Positions 26,776 through 34,374 of a DNA stretch of 64,000 nucleotides are shown piece by piece. Position 1 is the first letter of the stretch. Every line of letters starts with the position of its first letter. This DNA comes from Pseudomarimonas arenosa (GTDB lineage Bacteria; Pseudomonadota; Gammaproteobacteria; Xanthomonadales; Xanthomonadaceae): positions 1 through 64,000 of the forward strand of contig NZ_JACYTR010000012.1 in NCBI RefSeq assembly GCF_014841215.1, in the 5' to 3' direction. Both the position numbers and the translations under genes were made by a program. Under the pieces are notes generated by a model, which had not been told where the DNA came from, did no database searches, and saw nothing but the letters and a program-made list of their open reading frames with translations.

Positions 26776-27999
26776 ATGCTGATCATGCTCCTGTGGCTGG
26801 TGTCCCTGGTGTTCTGGATCATGGTGCTGGTTCGCATCGGACGCGAAAGCGTGCTGATGGCGATATTGACCTTCTTCCTCTGGCCGATCGCCCTGGTGCC
26901 GCTGATTCGCAACTGGGGGCAGGGCGAGAGCGATATCCGCATGCCGTTCTTCGGCGCCCTGATCGCCAGCGTTCTGGCCTACAGCATGCTGGCCAGCACG
27001 GTGTCGGATCTGGTCAGCGAGCAGGCGATGTACATCAGCGATGAAGAGCTGCAGCTGATCGCCGAAGATGATCCCGAATACGCCGAGGAATTGCGCCGTC
27101 TGCGCGATGAGGCGATCGCCGAAGACCGGGCAGCTCAGCCAACCGAAGGCCGAGTGGACCCGCCCTCGGCAGCCGCCAGCTCCGACGTGGCGGTGGAACG
27201 CAGTGTGCAGAATGGCGGCAGTGGGTATTCGGCGCCTACGCTCAGCGAGCAGGCGGAGATCGTCGCCAATGCCGGTCTGCGCCCGACCAGCCACCGGCCA
27301 GCCGCACCCTTGCCGCAGTTGATCAGTGCTGATACCGATCTCGAGCGGCTGGAGGCCGAGGTTCGTCAGCTCTCCTATCGTCTCGGCAAAGTCAAGCTGG
27401 AGCGGGCCCAGGCTGAACTGGCCTTGCCATCGGGGTTCCGCTTCGTGCCGCGGGTCAGTCTCACCCGGGTGGCGCGATTGCGCGGCACCGAGGTGGAACC
27501 GCATGTGTTGGGTTGGGTGGTGCACCAGCAGGTCAGTGTGGCTGATCCCGATGGTTGGTATATCGAAGTGCTGTACCTGGAGTCAGGCAACTTCGCCCTC
27601 GGCCAGCCGCTGGACACGGTCGATGAGCGGGCCGCCGCACTGGCCGGCCAATTGCTCGCCGATGGCAGCCAGCGTTCGCTTGGCAGCGGCCGCCATGCAC
27701 CGACCTGGTATCCCTTGCCCGGCGTGCTGACCTGGGCAGTGTTCGGTACCACCTCGGATATGCAATCGCAGGCCGAAGTGCTGGCGGTGCGCTTGCTGCG
27801 TCAGGGCGCCTTGTTGTTCGTGATGCACGGCGTCGAAGCCGAGCGCGAGGAACTGGCCCTGCGCGCCACCCGCCTGCTGGCCAATCGGGTCGAAGTGACG
27901 CGAGGTCAGGATTACACCGACTTCCGTCGCGGCGACCGCGAAGCGCCGCAAACGCTGCTGGCCTGGGTGGCCGGCGAGCCGGTCGCCGGCGCTGATTGA
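26776..27999 (+). CDS. DUF2167-like membrane protein
   Basis: A 407-residue protein. Two or three N-terminal transmembrane helices (MLIMLLWLVSLVFWIMVLV; PFFGALIASVLAYSMLAST) are followed by an acidic linker and a coiled segment near residues 190-220. The C-terminal domain resembles DUF2167: LPSGFRFVPRVS, VLGWVVH, DGWYIEVLYLESGNF, and the closing YTDFRRGDREAPQTLLAWVAG. GGAG precedes the ATG. It forms a pair with the exported protein just upstream. The biochemical role is unknown. Confidence 0.65.
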   Translation: MLIMLLWLVSLVFWIMVLVRIGRESVLMAILTFFLWPIALVPLIRNWGQGESDIRMPFFGALIASVLAYSMLASTVSDLVSEQAMYISDEELQLIAEDDPEYAEELRRLRDEAIAEDRAAQPTEGRVDPPSAAASSDVAVERSVQNGGSGYSAPTLSEQAEIVANAGLRPTSHRPAAPLPQLISADTDLERLEAEVRQLSYRLGKVKLERAQAELALPSGFRFVPRVSLTRVARLRGTEVEPHVLGWVVHQQVSVADPDGWYIEVLYLESGNFALGQPLDTVDERAAALAGQLLADGSQRSLGSGRHAPTWYPLPGVLTWAVFGTTSDMQSQAEVLAVRLLRQGALLFVMHGVEAEREELALRATRLLANRVEVTRGQDYTDFRRGDREAPQTLLAWVAGEPVAGAD

Positions 28000-28093
28000 T
28001 CTGTGCAGTGATTTGCTCGGAATGGGTCGTCTTCGGTGACTTCCATTCGATGCGAAACGCCGGAACGACGCCGCAAAGTCGTTCGATGAGTGA

Positions 28094-28798
28094 CTATGAA
28101 ACGTCTGCAATACCTTGTGCCTTGCACGCCTCAACGACCCGCGCGGCGCAAGCACGCGGAGCCGCCTGCAAGAGCGCGTGCGGCCCTGGTACGACTACCT
28201 CGCGATAGCCGGGCAAGTGTGCAGTGAACCGAGCGGATGCGCTCGGGCCAAGAATGCGATCCGGGCTGGCTCGCAGCCCGAACGTGGGCACGGCAATGCA
28301 AGCAAGGCTGGCGGTGACATCCACTCGCAGCGCTTCCTTGGCGCGATGCTGCAGAACTGCCTGTGGCGTTTGCATCAGTGCGCGCCGCAGCGCCGCCACT
28401 TGAGCCGGTGCCGCCCAGGCGCCGAACAACGCCCAGGAGAGGCCCGTGCTGGGAGCGGCGTGGAACGGCACGGCCCCGGCGGCGAGGATGGCGAGCGGCG
28501 TCAGCCAGCGCAACGGTGACCGCGCAACGCTGGCACACAGGAACAGCGCTTGTAGACCCTGGGGGCGAGAGGCCGCTATCAGGCAAGCCAGCGGACCTGA
28601 GAACGATTCGCCGACCAGAACAAACGGTTCAGACGGAAGGCGCGCAAGCACAAGTTCTTGAAGCGCTTGATACCCGAGTCGGCGATCGCTCGGATAGGAC
28701 ACCAGCATGGGACGCAGATAAGGCTCGAGCGCGGTGGCAAATTCAGAACGTAGCGTTCCATCGCCATCAAGGCCGGGAAGAATGACTGCAGCGACCAG
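28094..28798 (-). CDS. Alpha/beta hydrolase, with no ATG/GTG/TTG at its natural start
   Basis: The open frame continues upstream of the first ATG (28708) with conserved-looking sequence VILPGLDGDGTLRSEFATAL, the oxyanion-side strand of this hydrolase type. The nucleophile elbow is GESFSG and a C-terminal histidine lies in PGPHALLQ. The only possible initiator before the in-frame stop is a CTG at 28796-28798, seven bases after the stop codon of the parA-like gene. Either CTG is used, perhaps by coupling to that gene, or the original start was lost and the gene is impaired. Starting at 28708 would remove the first strand. The substrate is unknown. Confidence 0.7.
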   Translation of the reverse strand: MVAAVILPGLDGDGTLRSEFATALEPYLRPMLVSYPSDRRLGYQALQELVLARLPSEPFVLVGESFSGPLACLIAASRPQGLQALFLCASVARSPLRWLTPLAILAAGAVPFHAAPSTGLSWALFGAWAAPAQVAALRRALMQTPQAVLQHRAKEALRVDVTASLACIAVPTFGLRASPDRILGPSASARFTAHLPGYREVVVPGPHALLQAAPRACAARVVEACKAQGIADVS

Positions 28799-28805
28799 GG
28801 CGGAC

Positions 28806-29555
28806 CTAACCTGGCGACATCGCCGCGGGCTTGCCTGCTGCTTGCCCTAACTGCGGGTTCGGCGTTACCTGGTGCTGTGTCGCCTCAGTCCAGCCGAGCC
28901 AGGCCAGCAGCGGCTGCCAATCATCCAGCAGGTTGGCCAGTTTCGGCGAGGAATAATCAAACAGGCTACGGCCCAGTCCGACCAGCAGGGAATAGGCCTG
29001 CGACTCGCGCAGCACGCCGACCATCGGTGCGCCCAGTGCATCCGGGTGTTCAAGCAGGTCACGCAAGGCCAGGGTGCGCAGCTTGGCCCGGTTCAGCACA
29101 ATGCCGACGCGCAACTGGCCGCTGCGGATCTCGTTCAGTCGTGACAGCTCGTTCATGAAGTGCCGATTGGCGCGCTGGTCGATCACCGAGGGCTGCATCG
29201 GCACCAATAGAGTGTCGGCATTGCGAACATAGGCAGTGAGGTGATGGGCGCGCATGCCGGCCGGCGTGTCGATCACAACCACGCGATTACCCGGTGGGAT
29301 CCTGTGGCTCCAACTGCGTGCCACGCCATTCATGGGATCATCGGCCGCGACCAGATGCAGTGCTGGCGAGTCGGGCGGGCGCAGGGCATGCCATTCGGCA
29401 GCACAGCGCTGACTGTCGCAGTCGACCAGACAGGTGGGCCAGCCCTGGCGCGCGGCAAAGGCGGCCAGATGCAGGCCGAGCAGGCTCTTGCCGACGCCGC
29501 CCTTGGTCGAGGCCAATACAATGCGCTGTGCCGGCGCGGGGCTGCTGAAGTCCAT
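28806..29555 (-). CDS. ParA/MinD-like ATPase, orphan
   Basis: A 249-residue P-loop ATPase. The deviant Walker A is STKGGVGKSLLGLHLAAFAA, switch I-type sequence is LVDCDSQRCAAEW and Walker B is RVVVIDTPAGM. The ATG at 29555 (MDFSSPAPAQ) gives the normal family length; the frame continues upstream without conserved content. No parB gene or centromere-like repeat is next to it, so it is not an obvious partition cassette. It may position some other cargo. It lies directly upstream of the alpha/beta hydrolase on the same strand. Confidence 0.88.
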   Translation of the reverse strand: MDFSSPAPAQRIVLASTKGGVGKSLLGLHLAAFAARQGWPTCLVDCDSQRCAAEWHALRPPDSPALHLVAADDPMNGVARSWSHRIPPGNRVVVIDTPAGMRAHHLTAYVRNADTLLVPMQPSVIDQRANRHFMNELSRLNEIRSGQLRVGIVLNRAKLRTLALRDLLEHPDALGAPMVGVLRESQAYSLLVGLGRSLFDYSSPKLANLLDDWQPLLAWLGWTEATQHQVTPNPQLGQAAGKPAAMSPG

Positions 29556-29685
29556 TGCGCGATCATAGCGGCAGATGGTGACCGCGACTAATCGTCCCAG
29601 CGGGCTATGGCGCTGAGCAGCGGTGCGCGGTCGCCATGTGGTCGCGGCACACTGGGCCGCAACTGCAGCTTGCGCGGGGGGTGCC

Positions 29686-31254
29686 ATGAACGCGATTGCA
29701 TTGATCAGCCTGAGCGCAGCACTGGGACTGGCCCTGAGCGCGAACAGCGCCGCCGCGCAGAGCTTCTGCGCGCCGGTGGTCGCCGAAAGCACGGGCGGAG
29801 CGGTGGTGCTGGGTAATGGCTCGCCGAATTCATTCACCACCGCGCAGTTGCAGGCCGCCCTGGATGCCGGCGGTGTCATTCGCCTGAACTTGGGTGCTGC
29901 ACCGACAACGTTCACCGTGACGCAGACCCTGCAGATCGGACGCGCCGTCGTGCTGGACGGCGGCGGCACGGCAACGTTGTCGGGTGCTGGGCTGCGGCAG
30001 ATCATGTATATCTCCAGTGACAACCCGGCGCCGGATGCGCCGCTGTTCACCGTCACCTTGCAAAACATCAGCTTTCGCGACGGCAACACCGCAGGTGGTC
30101 GCGGTGGCGCGATCTACAAGGAACAGGACTTCGAGTTTCCGCACAAGGTCAGCCTGAAGCTGGTCAACTGCCGCTTCGATGACAATGTCGCGGCGCTCGT
30201 TGGCTCGGCGCAGGATGACGGCGGTGGCGCCTTCTATGGCGAACAATTGAACCGGATCGATATCGGCAACTGCGTGTTCAGTGGCAATAGCGGCTCGAAC
30301 GGCGGCGCGCTGTATTCGCTGGGCAGCCTGCGACTGAACATCGTCGACAGCCGCTTCGAGGACAATCACGCGATTGGCAGTGGTGGCAATCCGGGAAACG
30401 GCGGCAATGGCGGCGCGATTGGTGTAGATGGCGCTGAGCGACTGGTCGATATCTGTCGAACCCAGTTGGTCGACAATAGCAGCAATGCGTTCGGAGGCGC
30501 CTTCTTCAGCGTGATGTATGACATGCTGAGCCGCAGTCGCTTCGAAGATGTGCTGGTGCAGGGCAACCGCCAGCTCAGCAGCAGCGAACACAGTGGCGGC
30601 CTTTACCTGCAGGACGGTCCCTGGGCGCTGGAACGGGTCAGCGTGATCGACAACGAGGCGCGCGGCTTTGGCGGCCTGTTCGTGGCCGGCGACGCGCCGG
30701 GCACGATCCGCAACGCCACCTTCAGTGGCAATGTCGCCCGTACCGGGCTGGGTGCTGCGATGGCGCTGACCAGCACGGCACCGATCGACATCGTCAATAC
30801 GACGATTGCCAATAATGTGTCTACCGATGCCTTTGCCGCGGGCATCTCGATCGGCGCATCGAATCAGTTGCGCTTGACCAACGTGCTATTCGCCAACAAC
30901 AGTGGCGGCAACCGCTTCGTCAACTGGGCGATGAACAATCCGGCCAGTCTGGACGGCGGCGGTAACCGGCAATGGCCACAGACTCGGCCCATGGACGGAG
31001 GCAACGAAACGCCGGTCACCTCAACGGCGGTGTTCAGTGATCCGATGCTGCCGGCCATGGCGGCGGACAATGGCGGCGCCGTGCCGACCCTGGCTCTGCC
31101 GGTCGATAGCACGGCCATCAATGCCGGCGTGCTGACTGCCCTGGTGCCGAATGCCGACGCTCGCTGTGAAAGTCGGGTGGGCGCGGTCGATGTCGGTAGT
31201 TATGAGCGCCAGCCGCAGGGGCGGATCTTTCGCGATGGTTTTGATGGGTGCTGA
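29686..31254 (+). CDS. Secreted right-handed beta-helix protein with C-terminal GFD tail
   Basis: A 522-residue protein. The signal peptide is MNAIALISLSAALGLALSAN...AAA. It is then a repetitive Gly/Asn-rich beta-helix with polymorphic-outer-membrane-protein-like units (FRDGNTAGGRGGAIY, FSGNSGSNGGALYSLGS, FSGNVARTGLG). It ends ...GRIFRDGFDGC, like the next secreted protein's ...GQVFRNGFE. The ATG at 29686 is chosen for the signal peptide. The protein is probably surface-exposed or released, possibly binding or degrading polysaccharide; no catalytic residues could be assigned. Confidence 0.82.
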   Translation: MNAIALISLSAALGLALSANSAAAQSFCAPVVAESTGGAVVLGNGSPNSFTTAQLQAALDAGGVIRLNLGAAPTTFTVTQTLQIGRAVVLDGGGTATLSGAGLRQIMYISSDNPAPDAPLFTVTLQNISFRDGNTAGGRGGAIYKEQDFEFPHKVSLKLVNCRFDDNVAALVGSAQDDGGGAFYGEQLNRIDIGNCVFSGNSGSNGGALYSLGSLRLNIVDSRFEDNHAIGSGGNPGNGGNGGAIGVDGAERLVDICRTQLVDNSSNAFGGAFFSVMYDMLSRSRFEDVLVQGNRQLSSSEHSGGLYLQDGPWALERVSVIDNEARGFGGLFVAGDAPGTIRNATFSGNVARTGLGAAMALTSTAPIDIVNTTIANNVSTDAFAAGISIGASNQLRLTNVLFANNSGGNRFVNWAMNNPASLDGGGNRQWPQTRPMDGGNETPVTSTAVFSDPMLPAMAADNGGAVPTLALPVDSTAINAGVLTALVPNADARCESRVGAVDVGSYERQPQGRIFRDGFDGC

Positions 31255-31557
31255 GCGGCGCTGGTGCGGATGGGGAAAGGTCCTGCTTGTTTCGCTGGTC
31301 TTCCGCCCTGCAGCCTGTCTTCCCCCTCACCCCACACCCTCTCCCTCCAGGGGAGCGATCGATGCGCACTGACAACGCGCGCCGGCGGGTGCCCCGGAAC
31401 TCCCTCCCCGATGTTCGGGGAGGGCCGGGGTGGGGTTAGGGAGCCGATCTTTGCCTGCCCAGGGGCCTCGCATAGCGAGGATCCTGGGTAGGGGCTAACA
31501 GCGGTATCGGTCCAAGGTCTGTGTGGGAGCTCGCGTAGCGCGGTTCCCGGGTAGGGC
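31255..31557. repeat. Hairpin-rich gap between convergent secreted-protein genes
   Basis: No gene is seen in this roughly 300-base gap. CCCTCCCCGA (31402-31411) and TCGGGGAGGG (31415-31424) form a perfect 10-bp stem followed by CCGGGGTGGGG. GCCTCGCATAGCGAGG and an AGGATCCTGGGTAGG segment make smaller stems. They probably act as bidirectional terminators. Confidence 0.55.
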
Positions 31558-33240
31558 TTACTCAAACCCATTGCGAAACACCTGCCCTACGCCGCCGCTG
31601 CTCGGTCGCTCGATGGCGCCGAGGTCGGGGGCGGCGTCATTGAAGTCTTCGTTAAGGCCGGGAATCACCACGCCTCGATCCACCGCGGCGCTGCCTTCGG
31701 CCAGTGACAGGTCGACCGGGGTATAGATGCTGGCCGGGGCGGAGGGAAAGGCGATGTTGCTGGCGAACACGTCGTAGCCGACGCGAAGACCATTGATCTC
31801 GCTGGTGCTGCTCTGCATCTGTGTCACCGAGCTGAAGCTCTGTGCGCCGATACGGCCGTTGAAGGCGGTCAGGGTGGTGCCGTAGCCGTTGTAGTCGAGG
31901 CGTGAGTTGCCGGTTTCCAGTGTCTGCAGATCGACCACCCGGCCCGAGCCGCTGGAGAAGCCGTTGAAGCTGCCGGCGGGACCGCCTAGGAACAGGTTGT
32001 TCAGCACCAGGGCCTGGCCGATCGGGGTGCCGGGATAGGCATTGAAGCCGTCGCCATGCTTGACCACGGTGTTATGCAGGATCACATCGCCGCGGCTGGT
32101 GCGGTACAGCTTGAACGGCAGGTGAGCCACGCTGTAGGCCTGGTTGCGGATGAAGTAGGTCGGGCCGCCCAGGCTGGGCTGGGCCGACATGGCAATGAAG
32201 CTGTTGGTGATGCGATTGCCGAGGATGCGGCAGTTGTGGAAACAGAAGTCCGCCTCGATGCCATCATCGGCGGCCTGGCTGATCGTGTTGTTCAGAACGT
32301 CGAGGCTGTATTGATCGACGGCCTCGCTGTCCTCGAGAAAGGAAATTGCATCGCGAAAGCGCGAGACCGTGTTGTTCTCGATCACATGGCCGGGGCCGGT
32401 GACGGCAATGCCTTCGCCGAGATTGTTGCCGCTGGAGCCAAACGCCGACTCCTGCCATACGGTGGTGCCGGTGATGGTGTTGTTGGCGATGTAGGCCCGC
32501 GCCGAACGCAGGAAACTGACGATGCCATCGCCGGCATTCTGGGTGCGCGCGGTGATCGTACAGCCGACGATGCTGATGTCATCCGAGCCATTGAAGCGGA
32601 TGCGGCCGTTGATGGTCAGGTTTTCCAGGCGCAGATGGCTTTGGAAGAACATCGCCAGCTCGCCGGTGATGACTGCGCCGGCGCTGCCGCGAAGGGTGAT
32701 CGGCGCGCCCGCAATGCCGCTCTTGCTGATGGTGAATCCGCTGTAGCTGCCGGCGCCGAGCTCGACGATATCGCCGGGTACTGCCAGGGCCAGCACATTG
32801 CTCAAGGTGCCGGGAGTGGCGGCGCGCACGCTGCCGCTGCCGGCGCTTGGCACGGCGCGGGTGGTCGCGGAAACGATCTGCTGTGTGGAGCCGCCGTCGG
32901 GGTCGTTCAGACTGAGTTCGATGTCGTACTGCGTGTTCGGCTGCAGACCGAACAGCGAGCCGCGATGGGCTTCGCCCCAGCTGAAGCTGCCATTGCTGCC
33001 AGTGGGTACGCGGCGCAAGGCCATGCCGGTGGACCAGGTGCCGCTGCCGTTGACCCGATAGCGCACACTGACCACGCCGTCGAAATCGTCATCGCCGCTG
33101 ATCGCCCAGACGATGGAGATATGCTGCAGGGTGGGTTCCGGCAAGCTGATGGCGCCGGCCACGGTAGCCGGCGCCGCCAGAACATCGAGAGAGAGAAAGA
33201 GCAGGCCGAGGAAACTCAGCCTTGATGATGCCGATCGCAC
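31558..33240 (-). CDS. Secreted right-handed beta-helix protein with C-terminal GFE tail
   Basis: A 560-residue protein with signal peptide (RLSFLGLLFLSLDVLA). An N-terminal fibronectin-III-like region (residues about 30-120, ending GLQPNTQYDIELSLNDPDGG) is followed by parallel beta-helix repeats (NLTINGRIRFNGSDDISIVG, YIANNTITGTT, VIENNTVSRFRDAI, DVLNNTISQAADDGIEA). It ends in GVGQVFRNGFE. The fold is typical of polysaccharide lyases and carbohydrate-binding proteins, but no catalytic site is obvious. It is convergent with the other GFD-tailed beta-helix gene. Confidence 0.85.
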   Translation of the reverse strand: MRSASSRLSFLGLLFLSLDVLAAPATVAGAISLPEPTLQHISIVWAISGDDDFDGVVSVRYRVNGSGTWSTGMALRRVPTGSNGSFSWGEAHRGSLFGLQPNTQYDIELSLNDPDGGSTQQIVSATTRAVPSAGSGSVRAATPGTLSNVLALAVPGDIVELGAGSYSGFTISKSGIAGAPITLRGSAGAVITGELAMFFQSHLRLENLTINGRIRFNGSDDISIVGCTITARTQNAGDGIVSFLRSARAYIANNTITGTTVWQESAFGSSGNNLGEGIAVTGPGHVIENNTVSRFRDAISFLEDSEAVDQYSLDVLNNTISQAADDGIEADFCFHNCRILGNRITNSFIAMSAQPSLGGPTYFIRNQAYSVAHLPFKLYRTSRGDVILHNTVVKHGDGFNAYPGTPIGQALVLNNLFLGGPAGSFNGFSSGSGRVVDLQTLETGNSRLDYNGYGTTLTAFNGRIGAQSFSSVTQMQSSTSEINGLRVGYDVFASNIAFPSAPASIYTPVDLSLAEGSAAVDRGVVIPGLNEDFNDAAPDLGAIERPSSGGVGQVFRNGFE

Positions 33241-33268
33241 GTTCAGCCTCCTTGCTGTTCGTGGGTGT

Positions 33269-33436
33269 TCAGTCGGCGCTTTCTGATTCGACTACGATCT
33301 CTTCAATGTCGCCCCATTCATCGTCGTGCACGAAATGATGGGTGATCGACACCGGGATCTCGCAGTCCAGCGCCTCGTTGCGTTCAGACGCTTCTGTTGC
33401 GTGTGGATCTGCTGCAACCGTGATCGATGGATGCAT
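33269..33436 (-). CDS. Small acidic protein, hypothetical
   Basis: A 55-residue protein (MHPSITVAADPHATEA...). Its C-terminal half is strongly acidic (HHFVHDDEWGDIEEIVVESE). An ATG at 33436 has GAGGAAG in front, a good ribosome site, which argues that it is translated. It lies 28 bases upstream of the beta-helix gene and could be cotranscribed. No family is recognised. The 33437-33732 stretch upstream holds no other gene that I can support. Confidence 0.5.
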   Translation of the reverse strand: MHPSITVAADPHATEASERNEALDCEIPVSITHHFVHDDEWGDIEEIVVESESAD

Positions 33437-33732
33437 CGCACTTCCTCGTCGAAGTCGGACGGGTGTGACAATCAAGGCTGACTCGGAGACAGCCTCGAAT
33501 CGAACTCACGGGGGATCATAGTGCCCGTTGTTGACCGCTGCTTCACCTCCGGCCGGATCAAAGGTAGCGATTGCGCGACAGGAGCGCCGCCGGCGGGCGG
33601 CCTGAGCCGCGCTGCGAGGGCGTAGCATGGCGTTTGACCGCGATCGATGCTGAAGCGGCCCGGGTCGCAAGGATCGCGGCGCGCTTGAACCAGCTGTTAG
33701 CATCGTGGCCGATTCAACTCCCGAGCACCCCG

Positions 33733-34284
33733 ATGTCTGCCCTGCCTGAGATTGTTCTGCATACCGATCGTCTGATCCTGAGACTGCCACGGGCCGAGGA
33801 TCATGAGCATCTGGCGGCGTTCATCGGCGACCCGCAGACCGCTGAGTTCGTCGGCGGGCTGCAACCGCCGCATATGGCCTGGCGCAGTCTGATGGCAATG
33901 ATCGGCAGCTGGGCCAGCGGCGGCGTGGCGATGTTCTCGGTGATCGAGAAGTCCAGCGGCGAGTGGGTCGGTCGGGTCGGGCCGTGGTCGCCCTGGGGTT
34001 GGCCCGGTGACGAGATCGGCTGGGGTATCCGGCGCGCTTCCTGGGGCCTGGGCTATGCCTGGGAAGCGGCCGCCGCCTGCATGGACTTTGCGGTCGATGA
34101 GCTGGGCTGGCAGGAGATCATTCACAGCATCGACGCCAACAACCACAAGTCGCGCCGGGTAGCGGAAAAGCTCGGCTCGCGCTTCCTCCGCGAAGACCGT
34201 CTGCCAGCGCCGTTCGATGCCAAGCCGATCGACATCTGGGGTCAGTCGGCCGCCGACTGGAAAGCCCGGCGTCGGGCGGATTGA
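33733..34284 (+). CDS. GNAT-family N-acetyltransferase
   Basis: A 183-residue RimJ/RimL-like enzyme. It opens with IVLHTDRLILRLPRAEDHEH, has the central strands VGRVGPWSPWGWPGDEIGWG, and the acetyl-CoA region WGLGYAWEAAAACMDFAV. It finishes with the conserved IIHSIDANNHKSRRVAEKLG. It transfers acetyl to an amine or a protein N-terminus; the substrate is not evident. The ATG at 33733 (MSALPEIV) is chosen because the longer frame adds unrelated residues. Confidence 0.9.
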   Translation: MSALPEIVLHTDRLILRLPRAEDHEHLAAFIGDPQTAEFVGGLQPPHMAWRSLMAMIGSWASGGVAMFSVIEKSSGEWVGRVGPWSPWGWPGDEIGWGIRRASWGLGYAWEAAAACMDFAVDELGWQEIIHSIDANNHKSRRVAEKLGSRFLREDRLPAPFDAKPIDIWGQSAADWKARRRAD

Positions 34285-34374
34285 TTTGTTCAGGGGCTAA
34301 AGGCAATGTGAGCGTGCCGAGCCGGTGCCGGTCTGGCTGAGGACCGCGGTGGTTAGCACGAGAATGTCCACGGG

